A DNA stretch of 62,500 bases from Symbiodinium natans (lineage: Eukaryota > Sar > Dinophyceae > Suessiales > Symbiodiniaceae), in contig CAJNDS010002201.1 of assembly GCA_905221605.1 (NCBI GenBank), forward strand, positions 50,001 through 112,500, in the 5' to 3' direction. The notes below the pieces were generated by a model. The model saw nothing but the letters and a program-made list of their open reading frames with translations. It ran no database searches and was not told the DNA's origin. Shown here one piece after another: positions 34,701-46,013 of this stretch. Every line of letters begins with the position of its first letter. The stretch's first letter is position 1. The position numbers and the translations under genes are program-made.

Positions 34701-37700
34701 AAAAAACACATGCTTTGGTGAGGTGGCCTCGTACAGATGTGGCGTGTTCCGCACGTAGAGCGCGACAGGTATGCTGACAAAGAACATATGCTTCTGATTC
34801 ATGTGCAGCTTGGAGAAGCGCGGATCATGGTCCAAAGTAACCCCTGCCAGCCCTGACTCATCGGTCCGACTCAAGGAGCCAAGAAAGTCATCAACCGACA
34901 CAGCACTTTCAGCTTGTTCGGCTGGCTTTGAATGGTCTCGCTCCGATGTTCCATGGGCAAAAATCCAGGAAAGGTGGCCAAACTGCACAGCACACGTTTG
35001 GACTTCTACATGCTCTTCAATCCAACGGAAAAGCTGCTGAAGGTTGCGAGACCATGGTGGATTCGTCGGCTTGCAAGCTTCTTGGAAATCCTTCCGCAGC
35101 TGTGTTATCAGGCTGGCTAAGGTCACAGGCTCTGTCTGGACGTTCTCATTCTGCAGCACATCTGGTGGCAGCCTTGGAGTTTGTGTTATAACACAATGAC
35201 ATGCAACTGAGCCTTCTCAGAACTTCTGGCAGCCAAAGCAGCTCGAGAAGCGTCCGCACGGCTTGCAGTAGCGTTTGGCCTCCAGAGCCCTGGGAGCGTA
35301 AGTCCAGGAGTAAATGGAGAAAAGCAAGGGCGTCGCTTTCCCAGCGCTCCGTGCTGGACATGCTTTGTCAGCATGGCCCCAAACGCACAAACGCCGCATC
35401 CAGACCAAGATCCCATTCATCTCGTGGCGGCACAAGCAGGCTCCTCTAGAATCTATGGAGTTAGCTTTTGCTGGGGATTGCGCGCTGTTCCACAACCATG
35501 AGTCCAGCAGCTTCAATAATATTTTGGGCACAGGAGCAGACACCTGCGTGAATCCTTGAACCACTGCGTACTTTGCATCAGCGCTCACCAAGGAACTTCA
35601 TAACCAGGACCCAGGTTAAAAACGTGGCAAGAGCGAACTCGCGAACTAGGTTGCAATCATCTTCAGCACAGCTGTGTTCCGCTATCGAAGACACTTCCCC
35701 AGTCATGTGTTTTACAGCAACAACGACGACGAGCCGGCAACCTGGGTCTTCCTGCACCTCGCTTCAGGCTTTCCGTACCCAAATGCTGTCGAGCGTCTGA
35801 TTCATGATTGAGCAATCCGTGGCTCAAAACAAAGAGGATGAAGTTGAAAAGAAGCCATGTGCTTCCAAAGACAAATCTGGAACGAATCAAGCCTCGTCAA
35901 AGGCTTGAGTGGGACAAGGAGGACATTTGTGGCAGTTGGGCTCGGTTTCTTTGAGTTCGCCTCATGGCCGATATCAAACGCAGAGTGTGTTACCAGGCTC
36001 GCGAGAAAAGATGAGTCCACCCTTGCACCTGCAAGCCTGGATTCATGGCCAGTCAAGCAGCAAGACGACTGGCTGATGCCTAAGGACCCCAGGCCCCGGC
36101 CTGTCCACAATATATCTGTGAGCCGCAGGAGGACATTGTGCACGGCAACGTTCGGATCCTGCTTCTTGCTAAGCATTCTGCATGCGATGCACTTCACAGG
36201 CGAGGGAGGTAGATGCACTTTGCGAAATTCACGACCAAAGCTGCCCCGGCGAACATGCCCACAACACCAGGTATTACAGCGCGCTTGCCTTTGCACAATA
36301 TACTGCACAAGGAACCCTCTCGCGGCCGGGGGCTGCCAAAGGCGCGGGTGCGTAGTAGCTTCATTCATTTCGCTGACCACCGTGTGTTGGGGCGGGTTAT
36401 GAATATGATGAAGAGAACTGTCTAAAGTCCTATTCATTGAAGTGGAAAAGTTTAAAGCTAGAGGCCCTTTGTTGACAAATACCAGTGAATAAGCTTAGCC
36501 CTTACGCCATATGCTTGTGCCACATATGCTTACTTTTTCACAGATGTCGCTTGGCAACTGTTTTCAGACAGAGCCACATTTCGTTGCAGATGTAGAAAAG
36601 GCATCAACACTAAAACAAGTAAACACGTGAGGGGGATAGCATAAATATGTATATATATATATATACGCACATTGCTCTTTACTTTGTAAGTTGGACAGAT
36701 GTATCTTCATAATTCACGCAGAGGTGGATCGATTGCCCCTTCTCGATCACTTGCACGTACAAGCAGAGTTAATGTAGATAAAGGCTCTTTGGGGTATTTC
36801 GTGCTGGCGATGATGGAGAAATGGGCATTATGGCATGCAAGACTATGATGCGTGGGTACGACTCGGTACGCCGGTCCAGGCTCCCAACCGACTTTGCAGC
36901 AAATGGGGGCTTTACTCGGGTTGAAATGAGCAATGAAAAGACGAGAGTCGAAGCTTGCTCACTGTTTCCTGCTCTAATGCATAGCCAGGTAGCCTGCAGC
37001 TGGACGATGGACTTCAAGCAAGGAGCAAAGTCGCCATTTCCTCGGCATGACAGGCCGTGCGCTGTGTAGCACCTACAGAAACCAAAAACAGCGTGCAAAG
37101 GAAGCATGGCAACCTCACTAGCATCTTGAAAACAAAGTCTTACTTGATGTGGCCGCGGCATCTGTCCACAATCAAGTGCTTGATGTAGTAGTTCGTGCGC
37201 CGCAGGCCGTTGGATGTCAAATGGGAGTGCCACACCATTCCATCAAACAGAGGCTTCAATAAGCAGTGTGCCTTTCGGAGCAAAAACAACTGCACATCAT
37301 GCACATGGTATGACCTGCTACAAGGCAGCCTGCGCACAGAGAATTTCAATAATGTCGGGATGCCTCCTTAGCAGCTAACAGGAGTGTGCTGTCTGCAGCG
37401 TGCTGCCTGCTTGAACATGCAACAGCTCTTCTTGACAAACACAGCCGGGACTCTCGAACAGAGCATCAAGGCCTTGGCATCTTTGCATCTGAATAAACAA
37501 GCCTTCTAGCCTGGTTCAGGTTTTCTGACCCTGAGATGAAATACCCTCTCGCAGCATGAACTTGTCACAGCAACTCAAGTGTGAAGCGCTAGTCTTACAG
37601 GTTACAGTGCAGCCAGCGACCCAACAGCTGAAACAGAACAACCAAGAAAATACAAAAGCGAGCCGAAACCGCCGAATGTCCGTAGTAGTACTTCTCTCTG

Positions 37701-40700
37701 TCTGCTCGAATGGTCAGGAGATCCTGAATAATGAGCTCCTAAGAACTCAAGCAAGTGCACACATCAGGATGGAAGCTGATCAGGATAATGCTTTGATCAA
37801 ACTAGCGCTCGGACATGTCAAAAAAAGGCTTCGGCCTCACAACGGTGAATCGACACTTTTTGACGAGAGTCTGCAGCCACCCAGTTGCCACTGGTTATGG
37901 CCCACTCCAAGGGAGAGATCGACTGAGTTCCCACCTGGGACACGTGCAAAACGCAAAGAAAAGCATTTCGTAAGCTGTATGTCCTGAGGCTGACCCTACT
38001 ATCTTTCAGCACTCATTTTCGACGAAGAGTGGCCGTGACGGTCAGCACCCAACTGAAGCGGTCACCGCGCGGCGCGCAGGTGAGCGCATTGCCCAGAAGC
38101 TCTTGGGAGTTCTGGTTGATGGCCTATCATGTTGCTACACCCAACTGCCCAAGATGGTGTTCGGACTTTGCGAAGGGCTCGCAGGATTGTCTTGTCAATG
38201 CCATTATCTGCCGACCATCGGGAATGCCACCCCAACCCACACTAGACTCCTGGACAACCCACGTCTTATCATAGGACTACCTTTGAACTACCCCACCTGC
38301 TTTCCGATTCACTGACGCCCCCGTGCCTTCATCACGATCGTGGAGCCCTCCTTGATTGTTCGGACCAACATCCGAGACATGAGCCTGTGTGTGCACACCA
38401 GCAGGAAGGTACCTTAAGGCTCCTATGTGGTACCGTTTTGGGGTAGTAATCCCCGATCACTAACCCAAAACGGGACTAAACATTAGAGACGCCAGATAAG
38501 TGTGCCAAGAAATCTGACCGAAGTCAGATGTGGGGATTTCCGAACATAGGGGTAGAGGGTTCCTATGATAAGGAGTCATGTATTTGGGGGGATGAGGGTC
38601 CCGCGATTTTGGGAACTGCCCATATCAAGATCTGCGCACACGCACGCGCAAAAGCCACTGGCATGTACAGCCCAGCAACCCCAGTGACCATGAGAAGCTG
38701 TCGATCACTGCTTCATCTTCCATATGATCTTTCGCAACTTCAATGAATGCGTCTACGAATGGGCCAAAGAATTCCTCAGCTAGTCCATGAAGTCTGCACA
38801 GGCCGGCATTGGGAAACATGTTGTGACAAGCTCAAAGTACAGACCTTGACAGTTCTGAATAGCGGGGGCGCACATGTCTTTGTTTAGTGGGACAGTATGA
38901 AGAATCCCGGTAACACACGTTGCTTGCTTCTCGGCAAACCAAGATTCTGTGGGAACAGCGTAGCCCACATGACGCAATCCAAGTGCTGAAAGATCCTCGA
39001 CCATGCGGTAGGGGTCCTCACGGCACGGGTTGCACAAGCCATGCACCTCTAGGAAACACTGGCGGCTCTATCTGAATGCTTGCTTCAACCGGCACCCCAA
39101 TTCCACGCAGAAGATCCGGCAAAGCTACACATGCTCCAGCAACAATGAAAGTGCTTCTGAAAGCAGGTTCGGGAATTCTCCGGACAAGCCCAGAAGGAAT
39201 GAGAGTCCTGATAAAGCTCCTGACCTTAGCCGCTGGCAAGATCACTCCACATACCTGTCTGCCCTTGCCAAACATCGACTTTCTGATCCGGCGGGCAAAA
39301 CCTGAAAACTAACGGCACAGGTTTTTTGCCACGCGCAGTCAATTGCATGTGTCGAACATACCTCACATTCCTCACCTGTGCGATTCAACTATCTGCCGGG
39401 TGCACAAAAAAGGATTGCCTCGTTGAAAGGCTTCGGGGTGTTGGAGTTTTGGGAACGATCCTATGTGTCCATCATCTCGCCATGTGTGATCAATGTATGT
39501 GACGCAACAATGGCCAGAAAATGCCAGAAAAGGCCAGAAAAGGCTTCGAAGAAGAACCAACAAGGAGCTAGGGCAGCTAGGGCATGAAATCCGCAGTTTC
39601 GCAGCTCATTCAAACAAATTTCTTGAGCCCTGGGGCACCATACGACGCATCAGTCTTCAGTTTCGATGCCATGGAATCTTGCGCACAACGGCGCTGTGGA
39701 CAAAATGGATTGACACGTGCAACACAGGGCCTGTGAACATTCAAGCCGTGCCACTCAACCGCATAACCGAGTCGGCAATGAAGTGGAGTCTAGTCCTCGA
39801 CTGCTTCATGTAATCCTGACCTCAATTCCACAGCGCGGTGAGCTGCGTCGATCAGGGTACACACGCGAGCAACCTGACGAATAAGACAGCCGCCAGCAGG
39901 CACCGCGGAGAAGAACTTGCCTAAGTGCTAGACAACAGCAGCATCAGCACATCTCCGAGAACTATATGGCAGCTCTGCACATGAAACTTTGCAAGTTGCC
40001 ATAAACTTCATCGCCAATCTCTTCTCGGGCATTGTCATCCAACGAAGCCATGAACCGCACCAATATCTTGGCCTAGAGAACGTGCGGTCAAGCAAAAGCA
40101 AGGATTTCCCGCACGAAGATTCCAATCCGTTGCCAGGTTGGAGCCGAACGTATTTCTTTATCGAGGCAAAGTTTGCCGTACAGTGCCGTGCACAGGACGC
40201 AGCACGCCTCATGCCGCTCTAGAAGTATATTACATGCGGGAGCTGCAATCACAAAGCATCCAGCCATCACGTGTGGCATAGATGTGAACACACGGGCAGA
40301 ATTTGCTTCAGCCGACCGGATGCTACAGAGACGACAAAACCTTTATTTCCACAATCCCTTGTTGAACAAGTGACGACGTCCCCAAAAAAAGATGAAAGAA
40401 TAAGCCCTGAAGCTGGAAATGTGGACAAGGATAAGGCTTAGGTTTCACCAAACCTGCAATTCAGCTGCACTGTAGCTGCCTACTGGGATTGTCTTTGTGA
40501 GTTCATATTCAGCCATGTCACTCTGGCAGCAGGCTTGCCCAACTCAGCCTCCAGCAACTTCCTTAGATTCAAGCTAGCACCACAAGACAGCAAGCGATCC
40601 GCCCAGATGCAAAGGGGCCACTGCACGCTATCCCAAAGCCAGCCTGGGCTCCAGAGGGCAAAATCAAAGTACCACGAAAAACACTGATGTTTGAAGAAGA

Positions 40701-43700
40701 CTGACATGTCCTTGTTCGTATCTGAATAGGCACACCGGCTTTGGGCTACTCATTCAAAACATTTGGAGCCAGGGAACACCAAACTTCCTCGTGTGACGCT
40801 GTCCAGTCCTGCTGCAAGCAGACCACGTCTCGACTCGAGAACGAATGCAAGGGCTCGACACGAATCACAGCTTGTCCTTGGGAAGCAACGACCGGAGAGA
40901 TGCAAGCATGACCTTCGGAACTGTCATTTTCAAGCACCTTTTGTTTGCCACATACCCTTGTCTCACATTTCAGGTTTGCATTGCTTGCCTCTTAGCCGAA
41001 CAAAGTCACTGCAGGGCAATGAGGCAAGTCGGAAGGGCCGTGGGAATTATGGTTAAACCATGGGTAAACTCAGCCGCACAAGGATCTCACATTGCAATCG
41101 CAGAGGCAGCTTTGAAATCAGCAAGGGTGATCTCCGATTGCAACTTGGACATCTTCAATGAGAGAACATCACACTCCTCCTGCCAATGCTCGATGCGCAT
41201 TCAGCGCAACAATGCACATTTGGACATTGGAAATACACCTCCTCTACTTGGCACAGGCTTCGGCATGCGCATGACTCCTTTACCCTCACCTGGTCATTTG
41301 GTCGGTAGGCAGCACGTTTAAATTAGTTCCTTCAGTCATCCCCACCCTACAATGACAACTACCCAGTGTGGGAGCCATCCTGCCATTTTCAGGCAGGCAA
41401 TTGCGGATACTTCGCCGCAGGCTTCTGCCGCCGGACTCTCGAATTCTCGGGGTTGGGCACTCCAGGGATACTCGGCGGGACTCTCCACGGACTTCTCTGA
41501 GGGTGGCACTCCAGGGACCTGGCCCAGGAGACCGGCAAAGAGGTGAGGAGGCGAGGAGCATAGGTAACTTAAAATCTAACCTAACAGCTCTTAATAGCCC
41601 TTACACCGAGGGTGGGGAACAAGAGAGCACTCCCGGGCAGAAGCAGGCTTAGAGCAGGCACACGCCAAGGTGCAGGGGCCTGTCCTGCAGGCGATACACA
41701 TTGGCAGCGTTGGACACAATGTCGTCAAAGGCATCCAGAACTTCAAACATCCAATCCTCAAAGCACACAGGCAGATAGGATCCCTGCCTAGGACATCCTG
41801 AAGGTCACACACGTCATGTTTGCCGCATTTTGCCGCTCTGCGCACCAGTGCCTGCAGCAGGTCCATGACCGCAGCATTGAAGCAAAACATGTCCTCAGCT
41901 CTTGTCACAGTCTCGGTCCAACGCTGAAAGCTGTCCACCTTTCACATCCCTGCGCAGTCCCAGGCTGTGTGAGCTGAGTGGCATAGAAAGTCTTGGGCAC
42001 GTGCTGCTCCTTCAGCATGCAGGAGGTGACAGTGCATGTGTCAGGTCTGTTGTAGGTCATGTGCTTAAGAACGCGTGCTTAAATTCGAGGCCTGCAGCCG
42101 TGATACCAGTAGGAAACGCGCTGGGCACTGAACTGATGAAAGTTGGGAAGATCTTTACCAAATTTTCAAGAATGCGCAAATCCAAACAGACGGCTGGGCT
42201 GGATTTCTGTGCGTCTTTGCACAAAGCCGCCTGACGGCGCCGTCGTTCGGCAAGCTTCTCTTCACTGATGTGGAGGGCCTTCGGCACAAGCAAGTCACAA
42301 AGAATGCTGCCTATCGGTACATGCCAGGATTCTATAGAGGCTTTTGCTAAGTGCCTTGGCTAAGTGGCCCACAAATGACCTGGGTCCGCTACGAGCCGGT
42401 AGTCAAAGAGCGAAACGACCATGCCTCCTCTGCGGGCACATGTTCCTCCAGCTTCTGCGTGGCTAGCTGTTCTGCCTCCTGACATCGAACAAATCCGTTG
42501 GCATGTGGGGGGCTTACGAAAATAGGGGAACCTAAAACAACCCCCACATAGTAGGATCCCTTTTTTTCATGGGGAGACCCCAATGAGGTACCCCGGCAAG
42601 ATGGCGACTTCGAGCGACTCTGTGGTCCTGGATCTTCAGCGCCTTGGAGTCTTTTTTGCCGCCTTTGTGCCGATCTCTGTTCGCCTCATTCCAGCTGCTT
42701 GACCTTCAAAGATGCATTGTGCATGTCAGAGCCTTCAATAGGAAACCTGGCGCGATAAACGTTGGCAAGACAGGGGGCAAGATCTTCAAGCGCTGCGCAT
42801 AGGTGGTCCGTATGTATACAAGAGCACCACCTGTGCAGAGGCATGTTCGTAAATCGGCTCCATGAAGATGGTGCCAAAGGCCCACATGTCGCCCAAATGC
42901 CCCGGCCTATGTAGTTGAGGACTTTGATAAAGCCGACCAAGGCTTGCCGAGCGTGTGCGGCAATCACTTCACTGGCTACAAGTTCCACCAGCGCGTCCCG
43001 GACCATCCTGGACAGTACACAAAAGCCCCACTCTGATTGATCTCATAGCGTGCAGCGGCTGCAGCTTCGTTGAGGCCGCTGTTGCTGTTCAACGGCAAGG
43101 AAGGTGCCGACTAGTAGCTGCACTCGGGAGCCAGTGACCTCCATGTTGAGGTGCTTGAAGCCTGAATTCAACACCCAGGTGCCAGCAAGGTGAGCTATCA
43201 AAACAAAACAGGCATCAACATTTACAACCCGAGAAGACCCCAAACAGCATGGACGCAACGATGTGGGACTGTGAGGAGAATCAGAGTCAACAGCACAAGT
43301 GTCAACCCAGTCAACTTGGGGCCCCCTAAGGGTGACATTGCTGATGCTCACTTCAAGGGCGGGGCGGAGTTCGAACCATGGAGCATGAACAAAATCCAAC
43401 ATACAGTGTTGGAGGCACCAGGGAACCCCACAGGTCCGAGCAGTTGGGGTTTGACATCAATGAAGCCGGAGGCATGGGGGGAGATCATGTTGGAATCCAA
43501 GGTGGGTTGGTGGCTTGCGTCGCACTGGATCGTTAAAGCTAAGGGGGTCGCGTCCTGTCGGCGATGCCAGTACGTGGCGCTGATCCCTGAGCTCGCGGGT
43601 CTGGGGACGGGCCCAGGGCCACACAACAAGTCCAACACAAACAGGTTGGCTGCGTGCTCGCCCTGTAAGGAGGCATTCACCTATGCATGCGCGAAGGGAA

Positions 43701-44422
43701 CCTCTTCACTACCCGCTACGTGGCCCGAGCTGGGCGTGGTCGGCTGTGGGCGACAGCCCGGTTGGACTTTTTCTGGTTCTGGTACTGGCACTGCCGCTTC
43801 TACTTCTACTTCCGCAGAAATGAACTCAAGTACAACCAACGCCAAGGTGCCGAGCACGTCCACGAACTGTTTGGTCAGCGCCGGGTTCTTCAAAGACATC
43901 ACTATCCTGATGGGAATAAGCCACGAGGACAGAACTTCGGTTCGGGCCAAAGCAGGTCAACACTCACATGCATGCTCCAAGGTTCTGATTGATTCCATCA
44001 TAAAGGCGCATGGCTACAACAGTCCTGGCGCATAGGGTCAGATTTCTGATACTTGGGATTACTTCTGCGTCTGACCTCGGAGTGCCCAACTGCCCAACCG
44101 TGTCGTATCAAGGCCAAAGATTATGGACCAGTCCTGGGCATGTTGAACAGTGCCCCCAATGTGGGCGCCGAATCGAGGATGGCATCAAACATAGCCTTTG
44201 TTGCACCGAGCCCTTGAATACAGGAAAAACAGCTCTATGGAGAGGTGAGAAATTTTTTTTTCCTCTTGATCTCGTTCGAGACATGCTGACGTCAGTAATT
44301 TAGGTTCGAGACAACAGAGCCCTTGGCAGGTCAACTCTGACAGCCAACAGGGTTTGCATGGCCTCGCCAACCATCTCTGTCGATTCATAGAAGGAGATGA
44401 AGCGGTTCCAGACCTCTTGGAC
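27822..44422 (-). CDS. Double-globin / polycystin-type cation channel fusion protein, giant multi-exon gene
   Basis: At least 27 exons, joined in frame by reading splice sites against family pattern, encode globin-like domain A (44422 to about 42773), linker, globin-like domain B region (41893-38327), a helical link with TVGTQSISP-type and LLTIRADREKYYYG motifs (38123-37681), a channel core of six predicted membrane helices (37314 to about 28968) and a conserved tail (28793-27822). Reading continues through typical exons of 30-100 bases. The gene probably begins a little upstream of 44.42 kb; the stop codon was not found and may lie beyond the microsatellites. It likely works in a membrane as a cation channel whose cytosolic globin domains could bind haem or sense gas or redox; that role is inferred. 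Similar architectures are, from memory, predicted in Symbiodiniaceae proteins. Donors are a GT/GC/GA mix. Confidence 0.85.
31225..31310 (+). repeat. Degenerate TTTAGGG-like words
   Basis: Several GTTTAGGGTT and GGTTTCGGG words on the plus strand beside the second-helix exon of the channel gene. Confidence 0.6.
32148..32264 (+). repeat. Interstitial (TTTAGGG)n array, about 16 copies
   Basis: Near-perfect Arabidopsis-type telomeric heptamers on the plus strand, within the large intron between the first and second channel helices. Orientation is opposite to the blocks in the kinesin introns. Confidence 0.97.
33108..35361 (-). CDS. Unrecognised coding block inside a channel-gene intron (nested gene or inserted domain)
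   Basis: Three open stretches, unusually long for this region. About 35361-35215 contains DALAFLHLLLDLRSQGSGGQ and a Leu-rich end. A second, 35145-34620, contains LITQLRKDFQEACKPTN, ending in a stop. A third, about 34100-33110, contains GLWVPEHIDEEAARLQWSF and LLVMRRFAQMRMPVFQTQDW. Together they could encode more than 550 residues. I recognise no family, no membrane helix cluster and no catalytic motif. They lie wholly between the first-helix exon (35.8 kb) and second-helix exon (31.15 kb) of the channel gene, where related proteins, as I recall them, have only a short loop. So this is either a separate nested gene or a large extracellular insertion. Confidence 0.5.
38327..41893 (-). other. 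Exons for linker and globin-like domain B
   Basis: Exons 41893-41864 (DMFCFNAAVM, only 30 bases), 41756-41685 (DWMFEVLDAFDDIVSNAANV), 41179-41091 (EECDVLSLKMSKLQSEI), about 40830-40750 (QQDWTASHEEVWCSL), about 40620-40500 (KLLEAELGKPAARVTW), about 40060-39980 (SLDDNAREEIGDEVYGNL), 39016-38948 (DPYRMVEDLSALGLRHVGYA), 38774-38682 (EFFGPFVDAFIEVAKDHM, then SFSWSL) and 38384-38327 (LVRTIKEGSTIVMK). LGLRHVGYAVPTEFFGPF closely follows the F8-histidine to G-helix pattern of globins, as in flavohaemoglobins (H-x4-V-x4-F). Exons near 40 kb are placed by pattern, not by exact splice sites, and one or two are missing. Confidence 0.7.
38405..38485. repeat. Imperfect inverted repeat, MITE-like
   Basis: CCGTTTTGGGGTA near 38432 faces TAACCCAAAACGGG near 38462, giving arms of about 13 bases around a short AATCCCCGATCAC centre. 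Flanking GGTACC words are also palindromic. It lies in an intron of the channel gene, beside a G-tract segment at 38521-38610. Confidence 0.6.
42773..44422 (-). other. Exons for globin-like domain A
   Basis: Seven exons: 44422-44363 (VQEVWNRFISFYESTEMVGE), 44195-44134 (AMFDAILDSAPTLGALFNMP), 44024-43986 (TVVAMRLYDGINQ), 43906-43851 (IVMSLKNPALTKQFVDVL), 43161-43119 (GFKHLNMEVTGSRV), 43007-42907 (MVRDALVELVASEV, then VLNYI) and 42830 to about 42773 (GALVYIRTTYAQRLKIL). The order A/B helix, C/E helix, then LGFKH followed by a G-H helix pair is the globin fold order. The histidine in GFKH sits where the proximal haem ligand F8 is expected (H-x4-V pattern). Joins need donors GC, GA, GA, GC, GC, GC in turn. 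Confidence 0.75.
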
Positions 44423-44449
44423 CTGCTCCGCCTCCGGCCCAAGAGATGG

Positions 44450-45990
44450 ATGTTGACGACCGCACGCGCCGCGTACGCTTTGAAGCTTTGGAATGGCTAC
44501 CGCACGCAAGGTGTAATGTAGCTGCTCCATGGTTCAGTATCTCGCTCCTACCTTCAGGTTGTGGCTTTTCTTGGCACCTTGCTCCCTGCCGGAAAATCCT
44601 ACCTGCTACAAAATTCTGGCATGCGACTCATATGTTATGCAACCTGTTGCCACGCGTGATGCGTGAAACGCAACACCTGTCCTGCGATGCTGCTTATTAT
44701 AGCTGTTCCATCTACGTTGAGTGTCGGATCAGATGGGAAGGGCTCTGGGACAAGATTGGATTATATTTCTTCGTCATCTTTCTTCTTTGCAAACAAGGCA
44801 GACATACTTGTAGCTATTGTCTGGGAAAGCAGTGTGCGTTCATCATGGAGAACTTTCGGGCACAGAGTAGTTCCAGTAAACACGGTGTGACATTCACACC
44901 AGCAAAGCTGCTGTCTATATACTGCTTGGATATCTCGATAACATTTACATGAACAGACATGGTTATAACCAAGGCCTGCAGGTACAACGGTACCCATTCT
45001 CTTGCGTTTTCGGAACTACAGCGTTTATGGAGCTAAACCCAGGTGTCTTTCTCGTTCTCACCTTGGATTCTTACCTCACTAGTGCTACCATTTATTTACT
45101 TTTATATTTATCTTTATCTCCACAACGGGCCACCTTGCTAAATTGATTTTTGTCAAGTAAGCAATCCATATACTGGACTGCTGGCTGTACATAGGCTGGA
45201 GAATATAACTGGGCTCCGGACAAAGGCATGCTTTTTAAGGGTACCAGCCGATTGCCAGATTTTGCTTGGCATTCAGATCCGAATTGCCCAGTCCTCCAAA
45301 TTCTGGATTGCCAGGAATTTTACTCGCCAGATACCGAGGATTTGGTTTTCTCAATTTTTAATTTTTGCCTTCTTCCGAAATGAAGCCATTATGAACATTC
45401 AAAATTTGGGCGACCGCCCCTTACGGTCATAACCGGGTCATAGCCATAGCAGAGCTTAGCAAACACCAATGGACAAAACCTGCCTGCATCTACGCTCCAC
45501 CATTTTGGGAGAGAACGGCAGCGCGCAGACACGGGCAGATTTTGCCGGGTGGGATTTAACATACTGTAACCTACATCAACAGCTTTAGGGACCAGTACAT
45601 GCTATTGTGTGGAAAGATAACCCCAAGAATCTTAGGGGGCAGGCTTCCTATCCCAAGGGTACCAAAAGCAAAGTCGAAGCTTCCCCACTCCTAAAGGCAG
45701 CTCTCATAGCATGGTGCCAACGGCAGATAAATCTGACCTCAGACCACCCAACTACTCATAGTAAAAGGGATACCATAAGCAAATCACGGAATGCTACTTG
45801 TGAGCACGATTGACATTCCGACTGCAATTCTGTATTAAACACACGTTCTAACTCACATACACTTTTTTCATGGATACTAATGAGATGCGATAGCCGGGTG
45901 AAGATGCTGCAGTTCACAACTTAACACTGATCGGTGCCGAAGAAGGATTGTGGCCTCATGCTCTGGCATGTCCAGCTCGTCAAACGACCT
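44450..45990. other. No gene recognised
   Basis: Expected 5' flank or first exon region of the globin-channel gene. Open frames are present on the plus strand (44446-44952) but they show no motif, and overlap the minus-strand exon only at the edge. I see no defined promoter. Confidence 0.5.
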
Positions 45991-46013
45991 TGACAACTAA
46001 CGGTGCGGAGTTC

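Larger units (their letters stand above)
28968..37314 (-). other. Exons for the polycystin-type channel core
   Basis: Exons: 37314 to about 37145 (LKPLFDGMVW, RRTNYYIKHLIVD), 36158-36100 (DPNVAVHNVLLRLTDILW), about 35882-35805 (first helix, FGSTWLLFNFILFVLSHGLL), 31150-31078 (second helix, IAMFSLRAFIYFLG), 30807-30730 (IPKRMVDNWREPVSCLLATV), about 29925-29832 (VLSLFIVVLYMALLLDLAAL), 29675 to about 29575 (LPELLLLVSAVTFLAVMFAT), about 29485-29420 (pore region, DAFKDMPTAAMRFFQ), about 29200-29144 (IPLLMVALGLF) and 29059-28968 (last helix, VVFGAFNIFVAQLTC, then YDSMVGYSIL). The FN(I/L)FVAQL motif is the S6 signature of this family. The same exon phases recur in the paralogue at 58-60 kb. Confidence 0.8.

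Noticed and set aside
35802-36437. 211-codon minus-strand frame read as one protein
   Set aside because: It spans the 36158-36100 channel exon in frame but includes flanking intron sequence; the real first-helix exon at 35882-35805 is in another frame.
43190-44035. 281-codon plus-strand frame
   Set aside because: It covers four minus-strand exons of globin-like domain A whose in-frame joins match the family pattern; the plus frame has no motif and is a shadow.
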